From Leptospira tipperaryensis (GTDB taxonomy: Bacteria; Spirochaetota; Leptospiria; Leptospirales; Leptospiraceae): a stretch of DNA of 64,000 bases. The stretch is taken from NCBI RefSeq assembly GCF_001729245.1, contig NZ_CP015217.1, forward strand, positions 2,736,001-2,800,000. Reading direction: 5' to 3'. Shown piece by piece: positions 41,881 to 53,540 of this stretch. The notes beneath the pieces are model-generated. The model ran no database searches. It saw only the letters and a program-made list of their open reading frames with translations, and was not told where the DNA came from. Position 1 is the stretch's first letter, and every line of letters begins with the position of its first letter. The position numbers and the translations under genes were made by a program.

Positions 41881-42840
41881 ATGCAAAATGAAAATCAAAA
41901 ATTCTCGATCGATGCAAAAGGGGAAGATCTATTCCTCATCTATCTAAAGAACGTCTTTTTTACCTTCATCACCTTCGGCGTTTATTATTTCTGGGCAAAG
42001 GTAAACACTCAAAAATTTGTTCACAGACACGTTCTATTTCAAGGTCAACGGTTTGATTATCACGGAACGGGTAAGGAAAATTTTATCGGTTTTATAAAAG
42101 CTCTCGGAATCATCGTTTTAGGATCCCTTTTCGCCGCAGGAATTTACTACGTCGCCTCTCTCCTCGGAACCTGGGCAAGGGCGCTCGTTACCATCGCTCT
42201 TTATATCGGAATTTTATGCGTCATTCCCTACGTCATCATCGGTTCCAAAAGATATTTTTTAAGTCGTACTTCGTTTAACAATATTCGATTTCGTTTTAGC
42301 GGAAAAGTGGACGAATTGATCAAAATTTTTATTCCGAACGCGCTTCTGTCAGTCGTCACTCTTGGAATTTATTCCCCATGGTTTATCAATCTTCTGGAAA
42401 AATTTCGAATCGAAAAATCCCATTTAGGAAACGCGGACTTTCAATACGACGGAAACGGTAAGGATTTATTTTTTATCTATCTCAAAGGAATCTTTTTCAC
42501 GCCGTTTACCGCGGGAATTTACTTCTTCTGGTTTCACGCCAATGTTCACAACTACGTCTGGAATCACACAAAGTTTCAAGGAATCTCTTTTCGTTCCGAA
42601 CTCAGAGGCGGAACGGTTTTTGTAAACTCGCTTATCGCAATCGTCTTAGTATTCTTCACTCTTGGAATCGGAGTTCCTTGGGCTTATCTCCGAGGTTTAA
42701 GAATCGTGATTCAATCCTTAACCTTGGATTCCGCTCCCGATCTATCGTCCATTCAGAGCGTGAGAGATCCGAACGCGAGCGCGTTGGCGGACGGAATATC
42801 CGAAGCAAGCGAGGCGATCGGTAGCATCTTCGGCAATTAA
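41881..42840 (+). CDS. DUF898 (YjgN-family) membrane protein
   Basis: This 319-residue inner-membrane protein has six or so helices and two internal repeats of the DUF898 pattern: GEDLFLIYLKNVFFTFITFG and GKDLFFIYLKGIFFTPFTAG, each followed by YYFWAKVN or YFFWFHAN-type segments. The duplication is plainly visible. Function of the family is not established. AGGAG precedes the ATG. The M48 protease starts five bases after its stop, an arrangement seen often for this pair, which suggests a joint membrane or proteostasis role. Confidence 0.88.
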   Translation: MQNENQKFSIDAKGEDLFLIYLKNVFFTFITFGVYYFWAKVNTQKFVHRHVLFQGQRFDYHGTGKENFIGFIKALGIIVLGSLFAAGIYYVASLLGTWARALVTIALYIGILCVIPYVIIGSKRYFLSRTSFNNIRFRFSGKVDELIKIFIPNALLSVVTLGIYSPWFINLLEKFRIEKSHLGNADFQYDGNGKDLFFIYLKGIFFTPFTAGIYFFWFHANVHNYVWNHTKFQGISFRSELRGGTVFVNSLIAIVLVFFTLGIGVPWAYLRGLRIVIQSLTLDSAPDLSSIQSVRDPNASALADGISEASEAIGSIFGN

Positions 42841-42845
42841 AAAGA

Positions 42846-44003
42846 ATGCCCGATCTTTATTACGACGGCAAATCAGCCATTCCGGTTCCGGGAAATCTAA
42901 TTTCCAAGGAGACCGGTTTGGTTTTCGAATCCTCGGCTTCGACTCCAAAAACATTCCATTTTTCTTATAAACAAATTCAATCCCTCGAAAAACTGGGAAA
43001 CGAATACAGACTGGAACTAAAAAGCCAGAACGAAGAAGAATCCGATCCGATTCTTACCTTTGAATCCAAAGACAAAGCGGAGCAGATCAAAAAAAACAGA
43101 AGTAAGACGTTTGGAGACGGTTTTGGAGGTTTGATCTCTCGATTCTTACAACTTCCAAATTTGTATCAGATCCTCATCGCGGGAATTTTGGCGTTTGGAA
43201 TCGGTTATCTTCTTTTTACAAAACTCGATCGACTCTATATTTTTGTTCCTGAATCCGCAGACAAATCTCTGGGAAATCTGATCGGGGAAAGGTTCGAAGC
43301 GAACTATTCCGAATGCAAAAATCGAAAACTAAGATACAGCATAGAAAAAATTACTAGAACAATTCTTCCTAAAAAAAGAAAAGATCAATATTCGATCCAT
43401 GTCTTACGAAGCGCCGATATCAACGCGTTTGCGCTTCCGGGCGGAAAGATCTACATTCTTTCCGGACTGATTCAAGAATCAAAAACCCCGGAAGAGATCG
43501 CCGCGATTCTCGCTCACGAAATTTCTCATGTGGACGAAAGACACGGAATTCGACAGTTGATTCGTTTATTAGGAATTTCGATTGTAATCAAACTCGCGAT
43601 CGGACTCGGGTTTGACGATATCGGTTCTTTGGAAACGATCACGGAGATCGTCAATACTCTCACGATCTTAAGATACTCGAGAGAATTTGAAGAGGAAGCC
43701 GACACAAACGCGTTTGAGATTCTTAAAAAATCGGGGGTCGGAGTGAAGGGCTTTATCGATTTTTTCGAAAGGGAAGAAGCAAAACTTGTCTCGGACAAAA
43801 AACCGCAGAGCAAAAAAAATACCAAAAAAGAAGAGAAGGATTGGGATCCGGCAAAAATCTTAGATTGGTTCAGCACACATCCTGATAATCAAACTAGAAT
43901 TCAGAAGGCGAAGGAATTTTCAAAGGGTATTAGAACTCGAAAGAGAGAAATTCAAATAGAGAATTGGGAAACGATTCGGGAATCCTGCTCCGAATCTATT
44001 TGA
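42846..44003 (+). CDS. M48-family membrane metalloprotease
   Basis: This 385-residue protein has an N-terminal region of about 90 residues with a PH-like beta pattern, one membrane segment (about 103-123, YQILIAGILAFGIGYLLF), then an M48 catalytic domain with the zinc motif ILAHEISHVDERHG and the third ligand Glu in YSREFEEEADTNAF. ALPGGKIYILSGL is also conserved. Such enzymes (HtpX/BepA relatives) degrade misfolded membrane or envelope proteins. It is translationally close to the DUF898 gene. The 3' end overlaps the small convergent gene by eight bases. Confidence 0.9.
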   Translation: MPDLYYDGKSAIPVPGNLISKETGLVFESSASTPKTFHFSYKQIQSLEKLGNEYRLELKSQNEEESDPILTFESKDKAEQIKKNRSKTFGDGFGGLISRFLQLPNLYQILIAGILAFGIGYLLFTKLDRLYIFVPESADKSLGNLIGERFEANYSECKNRKLRYSIEKITRTILPKKRKDQYSIHVLRSADINAFALPGGKIYILSGLIQESKTPEEIAAILAHEISHVDERHGIRQLIRLLGISIVIKLAIGLGFDDIGSLETITEIVNTLTILRYSREFEEEADTNAFEILKKSGVGVKGFIDFFEREEAKLVSDKKPQSKKNTKKEEKDWDPAKILDWFSTHPDNQTRIQKAKEFSKGIRTRKREIQIENWETIRESCSESI

Positions 44004-44166
44004 TTTCCTCCCAAGGAAAAAGCTCATGCACGGTGTTGCCTAACGCACGATCGAAACTTTCAAAGGACTTTAAAATTTCCTGAAGCAAGGCTTCACCGCT
44101 ATTCGGATCACAGGCTTGTGCCTGATTGTTCTCGAGAAGATTCGATTCTAACTGCGTATCTTTCAT
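43996..44166 (-). CDS. small acidic protein, hypothetical
   Basis: This 56-residue frame begins MKDTQLESNLLENNQAQACD and ends ELFPWEEIK. It is soluble, acidic and helix-prone (EALLQEILKSFESFDRAL). GGAAAAAAAATG provides a ribosome-binding site; an ATG nine codons upstream also exists. It overlaps the M48 stop by eight bases on the other strand. The composition looks protein-like, but there is no family to compare. Confidence 0.45.
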   Translation of the reverse strand: MKDTQLESNLLENNQAQACDPNSGEALLQEILKSFESFDRALGNTVHELFPWEEIK

Positions 44167-44320
44167 TTTTTTTCCAGAGTCTTTTTTTATCATAATACAT
44201 AAAGATTAGAGGGAAAAAACCGACAAAACCAACGAGACAAAATCTTTTTTCTAAGACAAGACGGGAAATTATTCTTAAATCGATTCCCAAATTTTTTCAC
44301 ACTCAAAAGTATGGGAGAAG

Positions 44321-45424
44321 ATGGTCCAGTTTCAGCCGATACTCAATTCTCTCAAAAGTTACGAAGCGGGCAAACCGATCGAACTCGTGGTTCGCGAATT
44401 CGGAATCGATCCGGAAAAGGTGATCAAACTCGGATCCAATGAAAATCCCTTCGGCTGTTCTCCGGCGGTCGTAAAAGCGGTGCAAGACTTCGCACCGAAG
44501 ATGTCCTACTACCCCGATGATTCTTATCTCGATCTCAAAAATTCTCTCGCTCAAAAATTCGACGTAACTCCGGATCGGATCATTCCCGGAAACGGAAGCG
44601 ATCAGGTTTTAGACTTTGCGTGCAGATGTGTCTTGGCTCCGGGAGATTCGGTTCTTATCAATCGAATCACGTTTGCGATGTATCGGATCTACGCCCTCCA
44701 GTGCGGCGCAAAAGTCCACTCGACCGAAACGGTTCCGCACGACCTAAGCGCATTCTTAGATTTAGCAAAGGTCGTAAAACCTAAGATTTTGTTTTTATGC
44801 ACCCCCTCCAACCCGGTCGGAGACGCGCTTTCCAAAGCGGACGTCTACGAGTTTTTAAGACAACTTTCCCCCGATACGTTAGTCGTCATTGACGCTGCTT
44901 ATATGGAATTCGGAAAACAAAAGGATCCGGCAAAATTCATTCCCGCAAAGGAAGTTACGGATCTTTTTCCAAACGTCTTTTATACGGGAACTTTTTCGAA
45001 GGTCTACGGTCTCGGTGGAATGAGAATCGGCTATGGAATCGGGAATGCAGAGTTGATCAAAAATATTTATAAGATGCGTCCGCCCTTTAGCGTCGCCAAT
45101 CTTTCCGCGCTCGCGGCAACGGAAGCCTTAAAAAACGAAGGTCACGTTGAAAATTATCTTAGAACCAATTTAGAAGAAATGAAACGTTACGAAAAATTTG
45201 CAACCGAACAGAGTATAGAATTTATCGATTCTTATGCGAACTTCATTACGTTGTTTGCGAGAAAACACGGAAAGTCCTCAACGGAAGTCGCCCAGTCGCT
45301 TTTACGAAAAGGGATAATTCTAAGAGATCTAAAAAGTTATGAACTCAATGCGATTCGAATCACAATCGGAAGACCGGAACAGAACGAAAAAGTCTTCGAA
45401 GCCTTAAAGGAAGAATTCCTATAA
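44321..45424 (+). CDS. hisC: histidinol-phosphate aminotransferase
   Basis: This 367-residue fold-type I PLP enzyme has the HisC opening [18 protein letters not shown], the cofactor region [31 protein letters not shown] and the PLP lysine in [19 protein letters not shown]; the terminal [17 protein letters not shown] binds the phosphate. It catalyses the transamination of imidazole acetol phosphate in histidine biosynthesis. The ATG is preceded by GGGAGAAG. It is isolated from other his genes here. Repeat copy C follows within about 100 bases. Confidence 0.92.
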   Translation: MVQFQPILNSLKSYEAGKPIELVVREFGIDPEKVIKLGSNENPFGCSPAVVKAVQDFAPKMSYYPDDSYLDLKNSLAQKFDVTPDRIIPGNGSDQVLDFACRCVLAPGDSVLINRITFAMYRIYALQCGAKVHSTETVPHDLSAFLDLAKVVKPKILFLCTPSNPVGDALSKADVYEFLRQLSPDTLVVIDAAYMEFGKQKDPAKFIPAKEVTDLFPNVFYTGTFSKVYGLGGMRIGYGIGNAELIKNIYKMRPPFSVANLSALAATEALKNEGHVENYLRTNLEEMKRYEKFATEQSIEFIDSYANFITLFARKHGKSSTEVAQSLLRKGIILRDLKSYELNAIRITIGRPEQNEKVFEALKEEFL

Positions 45425-45899
45425 GAATTTTATAATTTTAGAATACGATTTTGCGCGAGTCCGAAAGTCTCACACCCGAGTTCGCGAAACCTTACCGAAA
45501 ATGTAAATTAGATCTCAGAAAAAATCCGTCGGAACAACGACGAACCTCCGTGAAAGTCGCGCGCCCCGCCCTGATCTTGGGTGGAGGGGTGAGGTGGCGG
45601 GAAAAACTCGGGCCAAACTTTCCTCTATCAGAAAATCAAACTTCTTGCAAGTAAAAAGTCTTCCCTTTTCTTTCGTCGGAACTCCGACAAAAATTCTCAT
45701 TGGGATCCAAATTGCATCTCAAACTAGCGAGTGAGGATAAAACAAGATCCCTAAAATTAAAAGACGGGTCTGCGTCGACGAACACAACGAATTTGTAACC
45801 GAAACGCAATTCTCCCTTTAAAAAAAGGGTTTAGAATTTTCTAAAAATACACGAAACGAATACTAAGCCTGAGAGGTCTTATCTTCGAAAGGAGGAAAC
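45425..45899. other. intergenic region with repeat copy C
   Basis: Most of it is the dispersed repeat at 45527-45690. The rest is AT-rich and leads into the strong ribosome-binding site of the small gene at 45900. No RNA gene was recognised. Confidence 0.5.
45527..45690 (-). repeat. dispersed structured repeat, copy C
   Basis: Reading on the minus strand, the left end TTGTCGGAGTTCCGACG (45674-45690) is followed by CTGATAGAGGAAAGTTT, a GC-rich hairpin (CCCGCC with GGGCGGG), CGCGACTTTCACGG, and the right end CGTCGTTGTTCCGACGG (near 45526-45544). Length about 164 bp, after hisC. Confidence 0.85.
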
Positions 45900-46070
45900 A
45901 TGTTCAACTCGGAAGCAAAACAAAAACAAACGAACTCGGCGATCAAAAGAAGTTCCAAACATTGGAATGCTGAATTTCAAACACAGAAAAACGAAAAAGA
46001 AACCAAAGATAATTTTTTAGAAACTACAAGTAAACAGTTTAGAATTCGCCCCGAACTCTACGACAAATAA
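45900..46070 (+). CDS. small basic hydrophilic protein
   Basis: This 56-residue frame (MFNSEAKQKQTNSAIKRSSK, ending RIRPELYDK) has an excellent ribosome-binding site, AAGGAGG five bases before the ATG, which is the main support. It is rich in Lys, Asn, Gln and Glu and has no hydrophobic segment. The stop codon ends one base before the stop of convergent rarA. No family is recognised. A nucleic-acid-binding or disordered accessory role is possible, but unproven. Confidence 0.6.
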   Translation: MFNSEAKQKQTNSAIKRSSKHWNAEFQTQKNEKETKDNFLETTSKQFRIRPELYDK

Positions 46071-47342
46071 TCAGCGTCCCTTCTTCCAAGGCGTTTTTTC
46101 CCAAACCTTCTCCAGATATTCTTTGAGTTTTAACTCCATCCCGTTGCCGGTCGGAAAGTAAAAACGCGGAGGTTGTTCCGCTATCTCATCCGGGAAATAA
46201 TTTTGTTCCTTAAAACCACCGAAATCGTGCGGATACACGTATCCTTGCGAGGCGCCTTCCTTCTTATGAAGAAAGGTGGGAGCGTTTCTGAGACGATTCG
46301 GAATTTTGATTCCGGTTCCATGTTCCCTTACAAAAGAAAGCGCCGCTCCGATCCCTTGATAACTCGCGTTCGACTTTGGACAAGAAGCAAGAAACGTAGT
46401 CACGTGTGCGAGAATCAATCTTCCTTCGGGCATACCGATCGCTTCGAGCGCGTGCAAACCGGAAACTGCAAGAGGCAGACCGTTGACCGAAGCGTTTCCG
46501 ATATCCTCGCTCGCGAGAATGATCAGTCTTCGCATAATAAAAAGCGGATCCTCTCCGCCTTCGAGTAAAACGGCAAGATAGTATAACGCGGCGTCGGGAT
46601 CGCTTCCTCTTACGGATTTGATAAACGCTGAGATAACGTCGTAGTGGGATTCTCCGCTCTTATCGTATTCGATCACTCGACTTTCCAAATATTCTTCGAT
46701 ATCGGTTTTTGAAATTTCGGACTCGGGAGGAAAACTAAAACTGATTCCTTCTAAGTTGGAAAGAAGTTTTCTTCCATCCCCTCCGGAGAATCGAATGAGA
46801 GTTTCTTTCGCTTCGTCGCTGAGTTTGATCGGAGGTGAAAGATTGGAAAGGCCTCTTTCCAAAAGAGAGGATTGTTCTTCCAAACTCAAGGGTTCGATTT
46901 TAAGAATTTGACATCTCGATAAAAGAGGTCTTGTGATTCGAAACGCAGGATTTTCGGTCGTGGCTCCGATAAGCACGAGGTGACCGGTTTCCACACCTTT
47001 CAAAAGACTATCTTGTTGCGAAGCGCTGAAACGATGGATCTCGTCCAAAAATAGTAAAATTGTTCCTTCTCTTTCCGCTCTTTCCAATAATTTTTTGATC
47101 TCGGCGACTCCGGTCGAAACTGCGTTGTATTCGACATACGGAAGATTCCATTTCCTGCATAGAATGCCGGCTAACGTGGATTTTCCCGTCCCCGGAGGAC
47201 CGTAAAGAATGATCGAAACGGGAGAACGATAGTTTACAAGTTGTTTAGTAGCACGGGATTGGCCGATCACTTCCTCAAAAGAAGAAGGACGAATCTTATG
47301 AGCCAAGGGAGGAATCGGCTTTTTTGTAAAGAGATCGCTCAA
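46071..47342 (-). CDS. rarA: replication-associated recombination protein A (AAA+ ATPase)
   Basis: This 423-residue MgsA/WRNIP1-family ATPase has [12 protein letters not shown], Walker [11 protein letters not shown], Walker [11 protein letters not shown] with the sensor stretch [20 protein letters not shown], and the C-terminal MgsA domain ([28 protein letters not shown]). It acts at stalled replication forks. The start overlaps the stop of the 75-residue Cys-rich protein gene by four bases (ATGA), which points to coupled translation. Neighbouring mutL on the same strand makes a loose DNA-repair cluster. Confidence 0.95.
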   Translation of the reverse strand: MSDLFTKKPIPPLAHKIRPSSFEEVIGQSRATKQLVNYRSPVSIILYGPPGTGKSTLAGILCRKWNLPYVEYNAVSTGVAEIKKLLERAEREGTILLFLDEIHRFSASQQDSLLKGVETGHLVLIGATTENPAFRITRPLLSRCQILKIEPLSLEEQSSLLERGLSNLSPPIKLSDEAKETLIRFSGGDGRKLLSNLEGISFSFPPESEISKTDIEEYLESRVIEYDKSGESHYDVISAFIKSVRGSDPDAALYYLAVLLEGGEDPLFIMRRLIILASEDIGNASVNGLPLAVSGLHALEAIGMPEGRLILAHVTTFLASCPKSNASYQGIGAALSFVREHGTGIKIPNRLRNAPTFLHKKEGASQGYVYPHDFGGFKEQNYFPDEIAEQPPRFYFPTGNGMELKLKEYLEKVWEKTPWKKGR

Positions 47343-47566
47343 GCGGATTCCAATTCGTTTCGAATCTTACGAAGACAGGTTCTAATCGTTGCGTTGCAGA
47401 CGTCGCAGGCGCTGTGACAACAAACCAGAGATTGTTCTCGGATGTTTCCTTGCAGAATGTTTTCGATCAGCGCCGAAATCCGAATCGGAAGATCGAATAG
47501 ATCCAAGTTCTCGCGGATGACCTCTTCTCTTGTTTTAGGAAATAAATTAGGCTGATTGGTTTCCAA
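47339..47566 (-). CDS. small cysteine-rich protein coupled to rarA
   Basis: This 75-residue protein ends in a cysteine cluster, [20 protein letters not shown], with spacing C-C-x3-C-x2-C-x5-C that could bind zinc or a cluster. The first half is helical ([19 protein letters not shown]). It starts at TTG (47566) with AAGG about 11 bases upstream; no ATG is in frame. Its stop overlaps the rarA start by four bases. It is possibly a partner of the RarA ATPase; this is inferred from coupling only. Confidence 0.6.
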   Translation of the reverse strand: METNQPNLFPKTREEVIRENLDLFDLPIRISALIENILQGNIREQSLVCCHSACDVCNATIRTCLRKIRNELESA

Positions 47567-48217
47567 AAATTCGACCTTGATTACAATCCATTCTTCTTAT
47601 CATAAGACTGCGACAAAACGCAGAAGGTTTACATTCCGCCTCCGACCCAACCGAATTGGATCAGATAATAGAATACTATAAACCGAGGAATTCGAAAAAG
47701 ACAACCCTGAAAAAAAAGAACATATCTCATTTTCATCGCTCCCGCCGCGAGAGAAACCCATGAATACGGAAGCGGGGTCAGAGCCGCCAAAACCACGGCC
47801 CAAAATCCGTAACGATGCAGGTAGTGTTCGAGTTTTTGTTCGTGCTTTTTTACAAAACTCGCAACACCTTCGATTTTAGGCAGAAGAATTCTTCCGGTTA
47901 AATACGAGATCGTTCCTCCGATCAGACTTCCGATCGAAGCCGAAACGATGACAAGAATGGAATTCAATTTTCCGGCGACCGCGATCATCAAAAAAACGTC
48001 GGGTGGAATAAAAACGTGCAAAGAATCCGCGAGAAGAATTCCGATCCCAACTCCGAAAACACCTGTGATTTCGATAAACTTCTGCGAAACCGCAAGGACC
48101 GGTTCGGGAAAAACTCTCGCGAGGAACACAACTCCCAAAACGAGAATTACGATTCCGACTAACGTTTGGCGAAATAATTTACGAACGACTCGATCCGGCT
48201 CTTTATCCGGAACTTCT

Positions 48218-50008
<1,791 letters not shown>

Positions 50009-50560
50009 GGACTTGATTCCAGTCTCGGGAGCCCGAGCGTCACTGTCAAGGACGGGAACCCTGGAATTCTACATTTTTCCGACATCTTCTATCGGAAACC
50101 CAAACTTCCATTCTTATCCGGAATCAAATTCTCAGTCGAAATTTACGTGTAACTCGAAAGAGATCGTGGGCTCTAAAACTTCAAGTTACAAACTGCTATA
50201 AATCAAAAATGAAAGCAAAATAGTTTTTTTCAAAGTGATAATTACGATCCATTCTTGTTATAAGAATCCCTAATTTATTTAACTACATTATATAATGTAG
50301 ATATAATCTTTTTCATTTAAGTCTTGTAACAAAAAGAGATTCGAATTCTTTTTCGTAAGGATTGTTTTTCAAAGAACGTCCATTGCAAAGAAAGGTTGTT
50401 TTAGAATTCTTATGTTCGAATTTCCAATTCTCCGTGAAAAATATTTACTGAAATTAATAAATGAAATTCATAAAACCAGAGATCCATCCAAATCATCTGA
50501 TTCAAATCAAAACCTTCCGGCATCGGCGCAAGAATCTATTGGAGAATTCGAAAAATCAAA
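50009..50560. other. AT-rich intergenic region with a perfect palindrome
   Basis: 552 bases between divergent mutL and the diguanylate cyclase gene. A perfect 18-bp palindrome lies at 50283-50300. A 40-codon frame from 50461 (MKFIKPEIHPNHLI) overlaps the next gene and lacks a ribosome-binding site. Nothing else recognised. Confidence 0.5.
50283..50300. promoter_or_regulatory. 18-bp perfect palindrome, possible operator
   Basis: CTACATTATATAATGTAG is fully self-complementary and lies about 260 bases before the first diguanylate cyclase and 275 before mutL. Its AT-rich centre resembles operator dyads; the binding protein is unknown. Confidence 0.4.
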
Positions 50561-51547
50561 ATGAACTTCCGGAAAGAATATAATCTTGAAAACTTTGTAA
50601 GACTTTCTTTGGATCTGATCTCGATTCAAAGATTGGACGGAACCGTCCTCCAAGTAAATCCTTCCTTTGAAAGAATCCTCGGATGGACCGAGCAGGATCT
50701 CCTCGGGAAAAATCCGTTTGATCTTTTGCATCCCGAAGATCTTGAATCCACACTCAAAGAAATCTCGAAATTGAACCAGGGAGTTCCGACCATTTCCTTT
50801 CAAAATCGATACCGATGCGCGGACGGAAAGTATAAATATTTTGAGTGGTCTTCCTTTCCGGATCTAAAGGCCGGATTGTTGTACACCTCCGGCCGCGACA
50901 TCACCGAGCTTGTCGAATCCAATCGAAAAATCAGTCAACTCGCCGCAGAGCTCAAGGAAGCAAACGATCGTTTGTTCGAACAAGCCTCGACCGATCCTCT
51001 GACAAAGATTAAAAATAGAAGGGCTTTCAGCGAAGATTTGCATTATCTCATTCATCTTACGCAAAGACAAGAAGGCCAAATTTCACTGATGATGATCGAC
51101 GCAGATCATTTCAAAGAATACAACGATCAATTCGGTCATCCGGAAGGAGATCAGGTTTTGGTTCAACTTGCGGGTCTACTTCTAAAAACGACGAGAGAAA
51201 GTGATATCGTCGCGCGTTACGGAGGGGAAGAATTCATAATTGCTCTTCCGAACACATCGGTGGAAGAAGCCATTCCAATCGCGGAAACATTGGCCAAAAC
51301 GATTCGAGAGTATTCTTGGGAAAAAAAGGGAATCACGATCAGCGTCGGAATTTCGACGATTCAGTTTCATTCTTCCCTGATTGCTGAAAAAATGGATTTC
51401 CCGAAATTTCTAATAGAGAACGCGGACAAGGCCTTATATCATTCAAAAGTCAACGGAAGAAATCAAGTAACTCATCACTCACTCATTCCTCCGGACAGTT
51501 TGCTTCCTTGTTCTCGTTCAAAGTTCGATTTTACGAATTCGGATTGA
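50561..51547 (+). CDS. PAS-GGDEF diguanylate cyclase, first of a tandem pair
   Basis: This 328-residue protein has a PAS domain (about 10-125; VNPSFERILGWTEQDLLGKN then PFDLLHPED), a coiled linker (SNRKISQLAAELKEANDRLF) and a GGDEF domain with the active-site form RYGGEEF. The product-inhibition I-site is present as RESD five residues before GGEEF. It makes c-di-GMP from GTP. The next gene is a close paralogue 26 bases downstream on the same strand. A strong ribosome-binding site is not seen. No membrane segment, so PAS senses a cytoplasmic signal. Confidence 0.9.
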   Translation: MNFRKEYNLENFVRLSLDLISIQRLDGTVLQVNPSFERILGWTEQDLLGKNPFDLLHPEDLESTLKEISKLNQGVPTISFQNRYRCADGKYKYFEWSSFPDLKAGLLYTSGRDITELVESNRKISQLAAELKEANDRLFEQASTDPLTKIKNRRAFSEDLHYLIHLTQRQEGQISLMMIDADHFKEYNDQFGHPEGDQVLVQLAGLLLKTTRESDIVARYGGEEFIIALPNTSVEEAIPIAETLAKTIREYSWEKKGITISVGISTIQFHSSLIAEKMDFPKFLIENADKALYHSKVNGRNQVTHHSLIPPDSLLPCSRSKFDFTNSD

Positions 51548-51573
51548 CTCTTTCAGATTTAAGGATTTTGAAG

Positions 51574-52506
51574 ATGGCTTATAAGAATGAATACAATCTT
51601 GAGAAATTTTACAATTACTCCCTGGACTTATTTTCTATTCAGAGAATGGATGGGACCGTCATTTCGGTCAACCCGTCCTTTAAAAGAATTTTAGGTTGGT
51701 CCGAAGAAGAACTCCTTGGCAAAAGTCCTTTCGACCTTTTACATCCGGAGGACATTGAAGAATCGGTTCGAGAATTTTCCAAACTGGACAAGGGAATTCC
51801 AAAGGCTGCCATTCAAAACCGAGTTCGGTGCTTAAACGGAAATTATAAATATCTTTCCTGGACCGGCTTTCCTGATCTCGAATCCGGTTTGATCTATATC
51901 ACAGGTCGTGATATCACCGAACTCGTCGAATCTAACCAAAAGATCAGCCAACTCGCGATCGAACTCAAAGAAGCAAACGATCGATTGTTTGAACAAGCTT
52001 CAACCGACCCTCTGACAAAGCTTAAGAATAGAAGAGCCTTCAACGAAGAACTAGAATGTCTAATCCATCTCTCAAAAAAACAGAAAGGTCAAATTTCGCT
52101 GATGATGATCGACGCCGATCATTTCAAAGCCTTTAACGATCAATTCGGTCATCCTGCGGGAGACCAAGTTTTAGTTCAATTGGCCTCTCTTCTTTCCAAA
52201 ACATTGAGCAAAGGTGATATCGTTGCGCGTTATGGTGGTGAAGAATTTGTCGTAATTCTGCCTAAAACATCCGAAAGCGAAGCGATCAAAGTCGCAGACA
52301 ATCTAACAAAGACCATTCAAGATTTTCCCTGGGAAAAAAGAAAAATAACCGTAAGCATTGGAATTGCAACAATCCGGTTCGACTTTTCTTTTTCCCAGAC
52401 GAAAGATTATTCAAAATATATAATAGACTATGCAGATCGGGCCCTTTATCAATCTAAAATGAAAGGCAAGAATTGTGCGACCCATTCCTCCTCTATTATT
52501 TTCTAA
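51574..52506 (+). CDS. PAS-GGDEF diguanylate cyclase, second of a tandem pair
   Basis: This 310-residue paralogue of the gene just upstream has the same PAS (VNPSFKRILGWSEEELLGKS), linker (ESNQKISQLAIELKEANDRL) and GGDEF layout with RYGGEEF. Unlike its neighbour, the I-site reads SKGD instead of RxxD, so allosteric product inhibition should be lost. The start at 51574 has AAGG at suitable distance and matches the first gene's start in alignment; the longer frame from 51508 overlaps the upstream gene. A U-loop hairpin at 52515-52538 follows the stop. Confidence 0.9.
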   Translation: MAYKNEYNLEKFYNYSLDLFSIQRMDGTVISVNPSFKRILGWSEEELLGKSPFDLLHPEDIEESVREFSKLDKGIPKAAIQNRVRCLNGNYKYLSWTGFPDLESGLIYITGRDITELVESNQKISQLAIELKEANDRLFEQASTDPLTKLKNRRAFNEELECLIHLSKKQKGQISLMMIDADHFKAFNDQFGHPAGDQVLVQLASLLSKTLSKGDIVARYGGEEFVVILPKTSESEAIKVADNLTKTIQDFPWEKRKITVSIGIATIRFDFSFSQTKDYSKYIIDYADRALYQSKMKGKNCATHSSSIIF

Positions 52507-52877
52507 AATTGGAATTTCGATCGTTTTTTAAATCGAAAAAACAATAGAATTATCATCAGACATTCTTCTTTTTTTATCAGTTTATGATTTTAATTCTTCT
52601 TTGAACGCTTCCTTTAAACAAAGGAGCGACTTCAATCGCGTTCTTAAACTTTCTATTCAGTTTAAAATAGAATAAAAAAGTTTTAGCTAGGAAATCATAA
52701 AGATTCTCAGACGATATTTTCAAATTATAATCGAACATGTTTTTAAAATCAAAATTTGAAAAATCTAAAACGACATCGGTTTAAGACTTCCAAAAGATCG
52801 TTCGTTTCTTTTTGAAAAAGTTTCCACTCACTTTTTGAAATCGGAAATAGACGGCGTTTAAAAAAAGGAAAACCACC
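52507..52877. other. AT-rich intergenic region
   Basis: 371 bases between the diguanylate cyclase and the DUF1554 gene. It begins with a U-loop hairpin (52515-52538). The rest is strongly AT-rich, without a convincing open frame or RNA motif. Confidence 0.5.
52515..52538 (+). terminator. hairpin with U-rich loop after the second diguanylate cyclase
   Basis: TTTCGAT pairs with ATCGAAA (7 bp) around loop CGTTTTTTAA, eight bases beyond the stop codon. The T-run is in the loop, as in the other hairpins of this type. Confidence 0.55.
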
Positions 52878-53540
52878 ATGTCACGAAAAATTTTTCTTAC
52901 AATTCCCATCGGAATTGTATTCTTAACCGTGTTCTATTGCACGAAACCAAAGGATTCCAGCAACGAGGACTTATTCGATCTAATCGTTGCCTCCAATCAG
53001 ATTAGCTCGAGTTCCACAAACGTTTCTTGTCAGAACTCAACGTTTTGTAGAACCTTTATCGCAACAAACAACGGCGCCGGTTACACCGGTAACTTGGGAG
53101 GAATCACGGGAGCCGATTTAAAATGTGCTACGGAAAGACCTTCAGGATTGACCGGAACCTACAAAGCTTTCTTAGTTTCCACTGGAACCAGAACGATCTC
53201 GCCGGCAAAAATAGATTGGGTTTTGTATGCGAATAAAGAATACAGGAGAAAGGACGGAACTACGGTCACCTTCACGACTAACGCACAGGCTATCGTGAGC
53301 GGCAACTTTACAAACGGAATCGACGGAGGAACTCAAACTTTTTTCTGGGACGGACTCTCCGACGCAACTTGGAATGTGGGAAATACCTGTCAGGGTTGGA
53401 CTTCCTCTTTGGCAGGCGACGGAGGACAAGCCGGAAACACGACCGATACCGCCGCGTTCGGTGCCGGTGCAGGCGGAGCATTTGCCGTAGATACTTGGAA
53501 TTGCAACTTAGCGCAAAGATTACTCTGCGTAGAACAGTAA
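52878..53540 (+). CDS. DUF1554-family lipoprotein (C-type-lectin-like fold)
   Basis: This 220-residue protein has a hydrophobic signal followed by Cys (VFLTVFYC), a relaxed spirochaetal lipobox. The DUF1554 domain (about 45-220) shows CRTFIATNNGAGYTGNLGGI, ADLKCATERP, DWVLYANKEYRR, the conserved W-x-G residues (TFFWDGLSDATWN, CQGWTSS) and NLAQRLLCVEQ. This endostatin-like or lectin-like fold is expanded in leptospiral surface proteins. AAGGA precedes the ATG. Surface location and ligand binding are inferred; conserved cysteines suggest disulfides. Confidence 0.88.
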   Translation: MSRKIFLTIPIGIVFLTVFYCTKPKDSSNEDLFDLIVASNQISSSSTNVSCQNSTFCRTFIATNNGAGYTGNLGGITGADLKCATERPSGLTGTYKAFLVSTGTRTISPAKIDWVLYANKEYRRKDGTTVTFTTNAQAIVSGNFTNGIDGGTQTFFWDGLSDATWNVGNTCQGWTSSLAGDGGQAGNTTDTAAFGAGAGGAFAVDTWNCNLAQRLLCVEQ

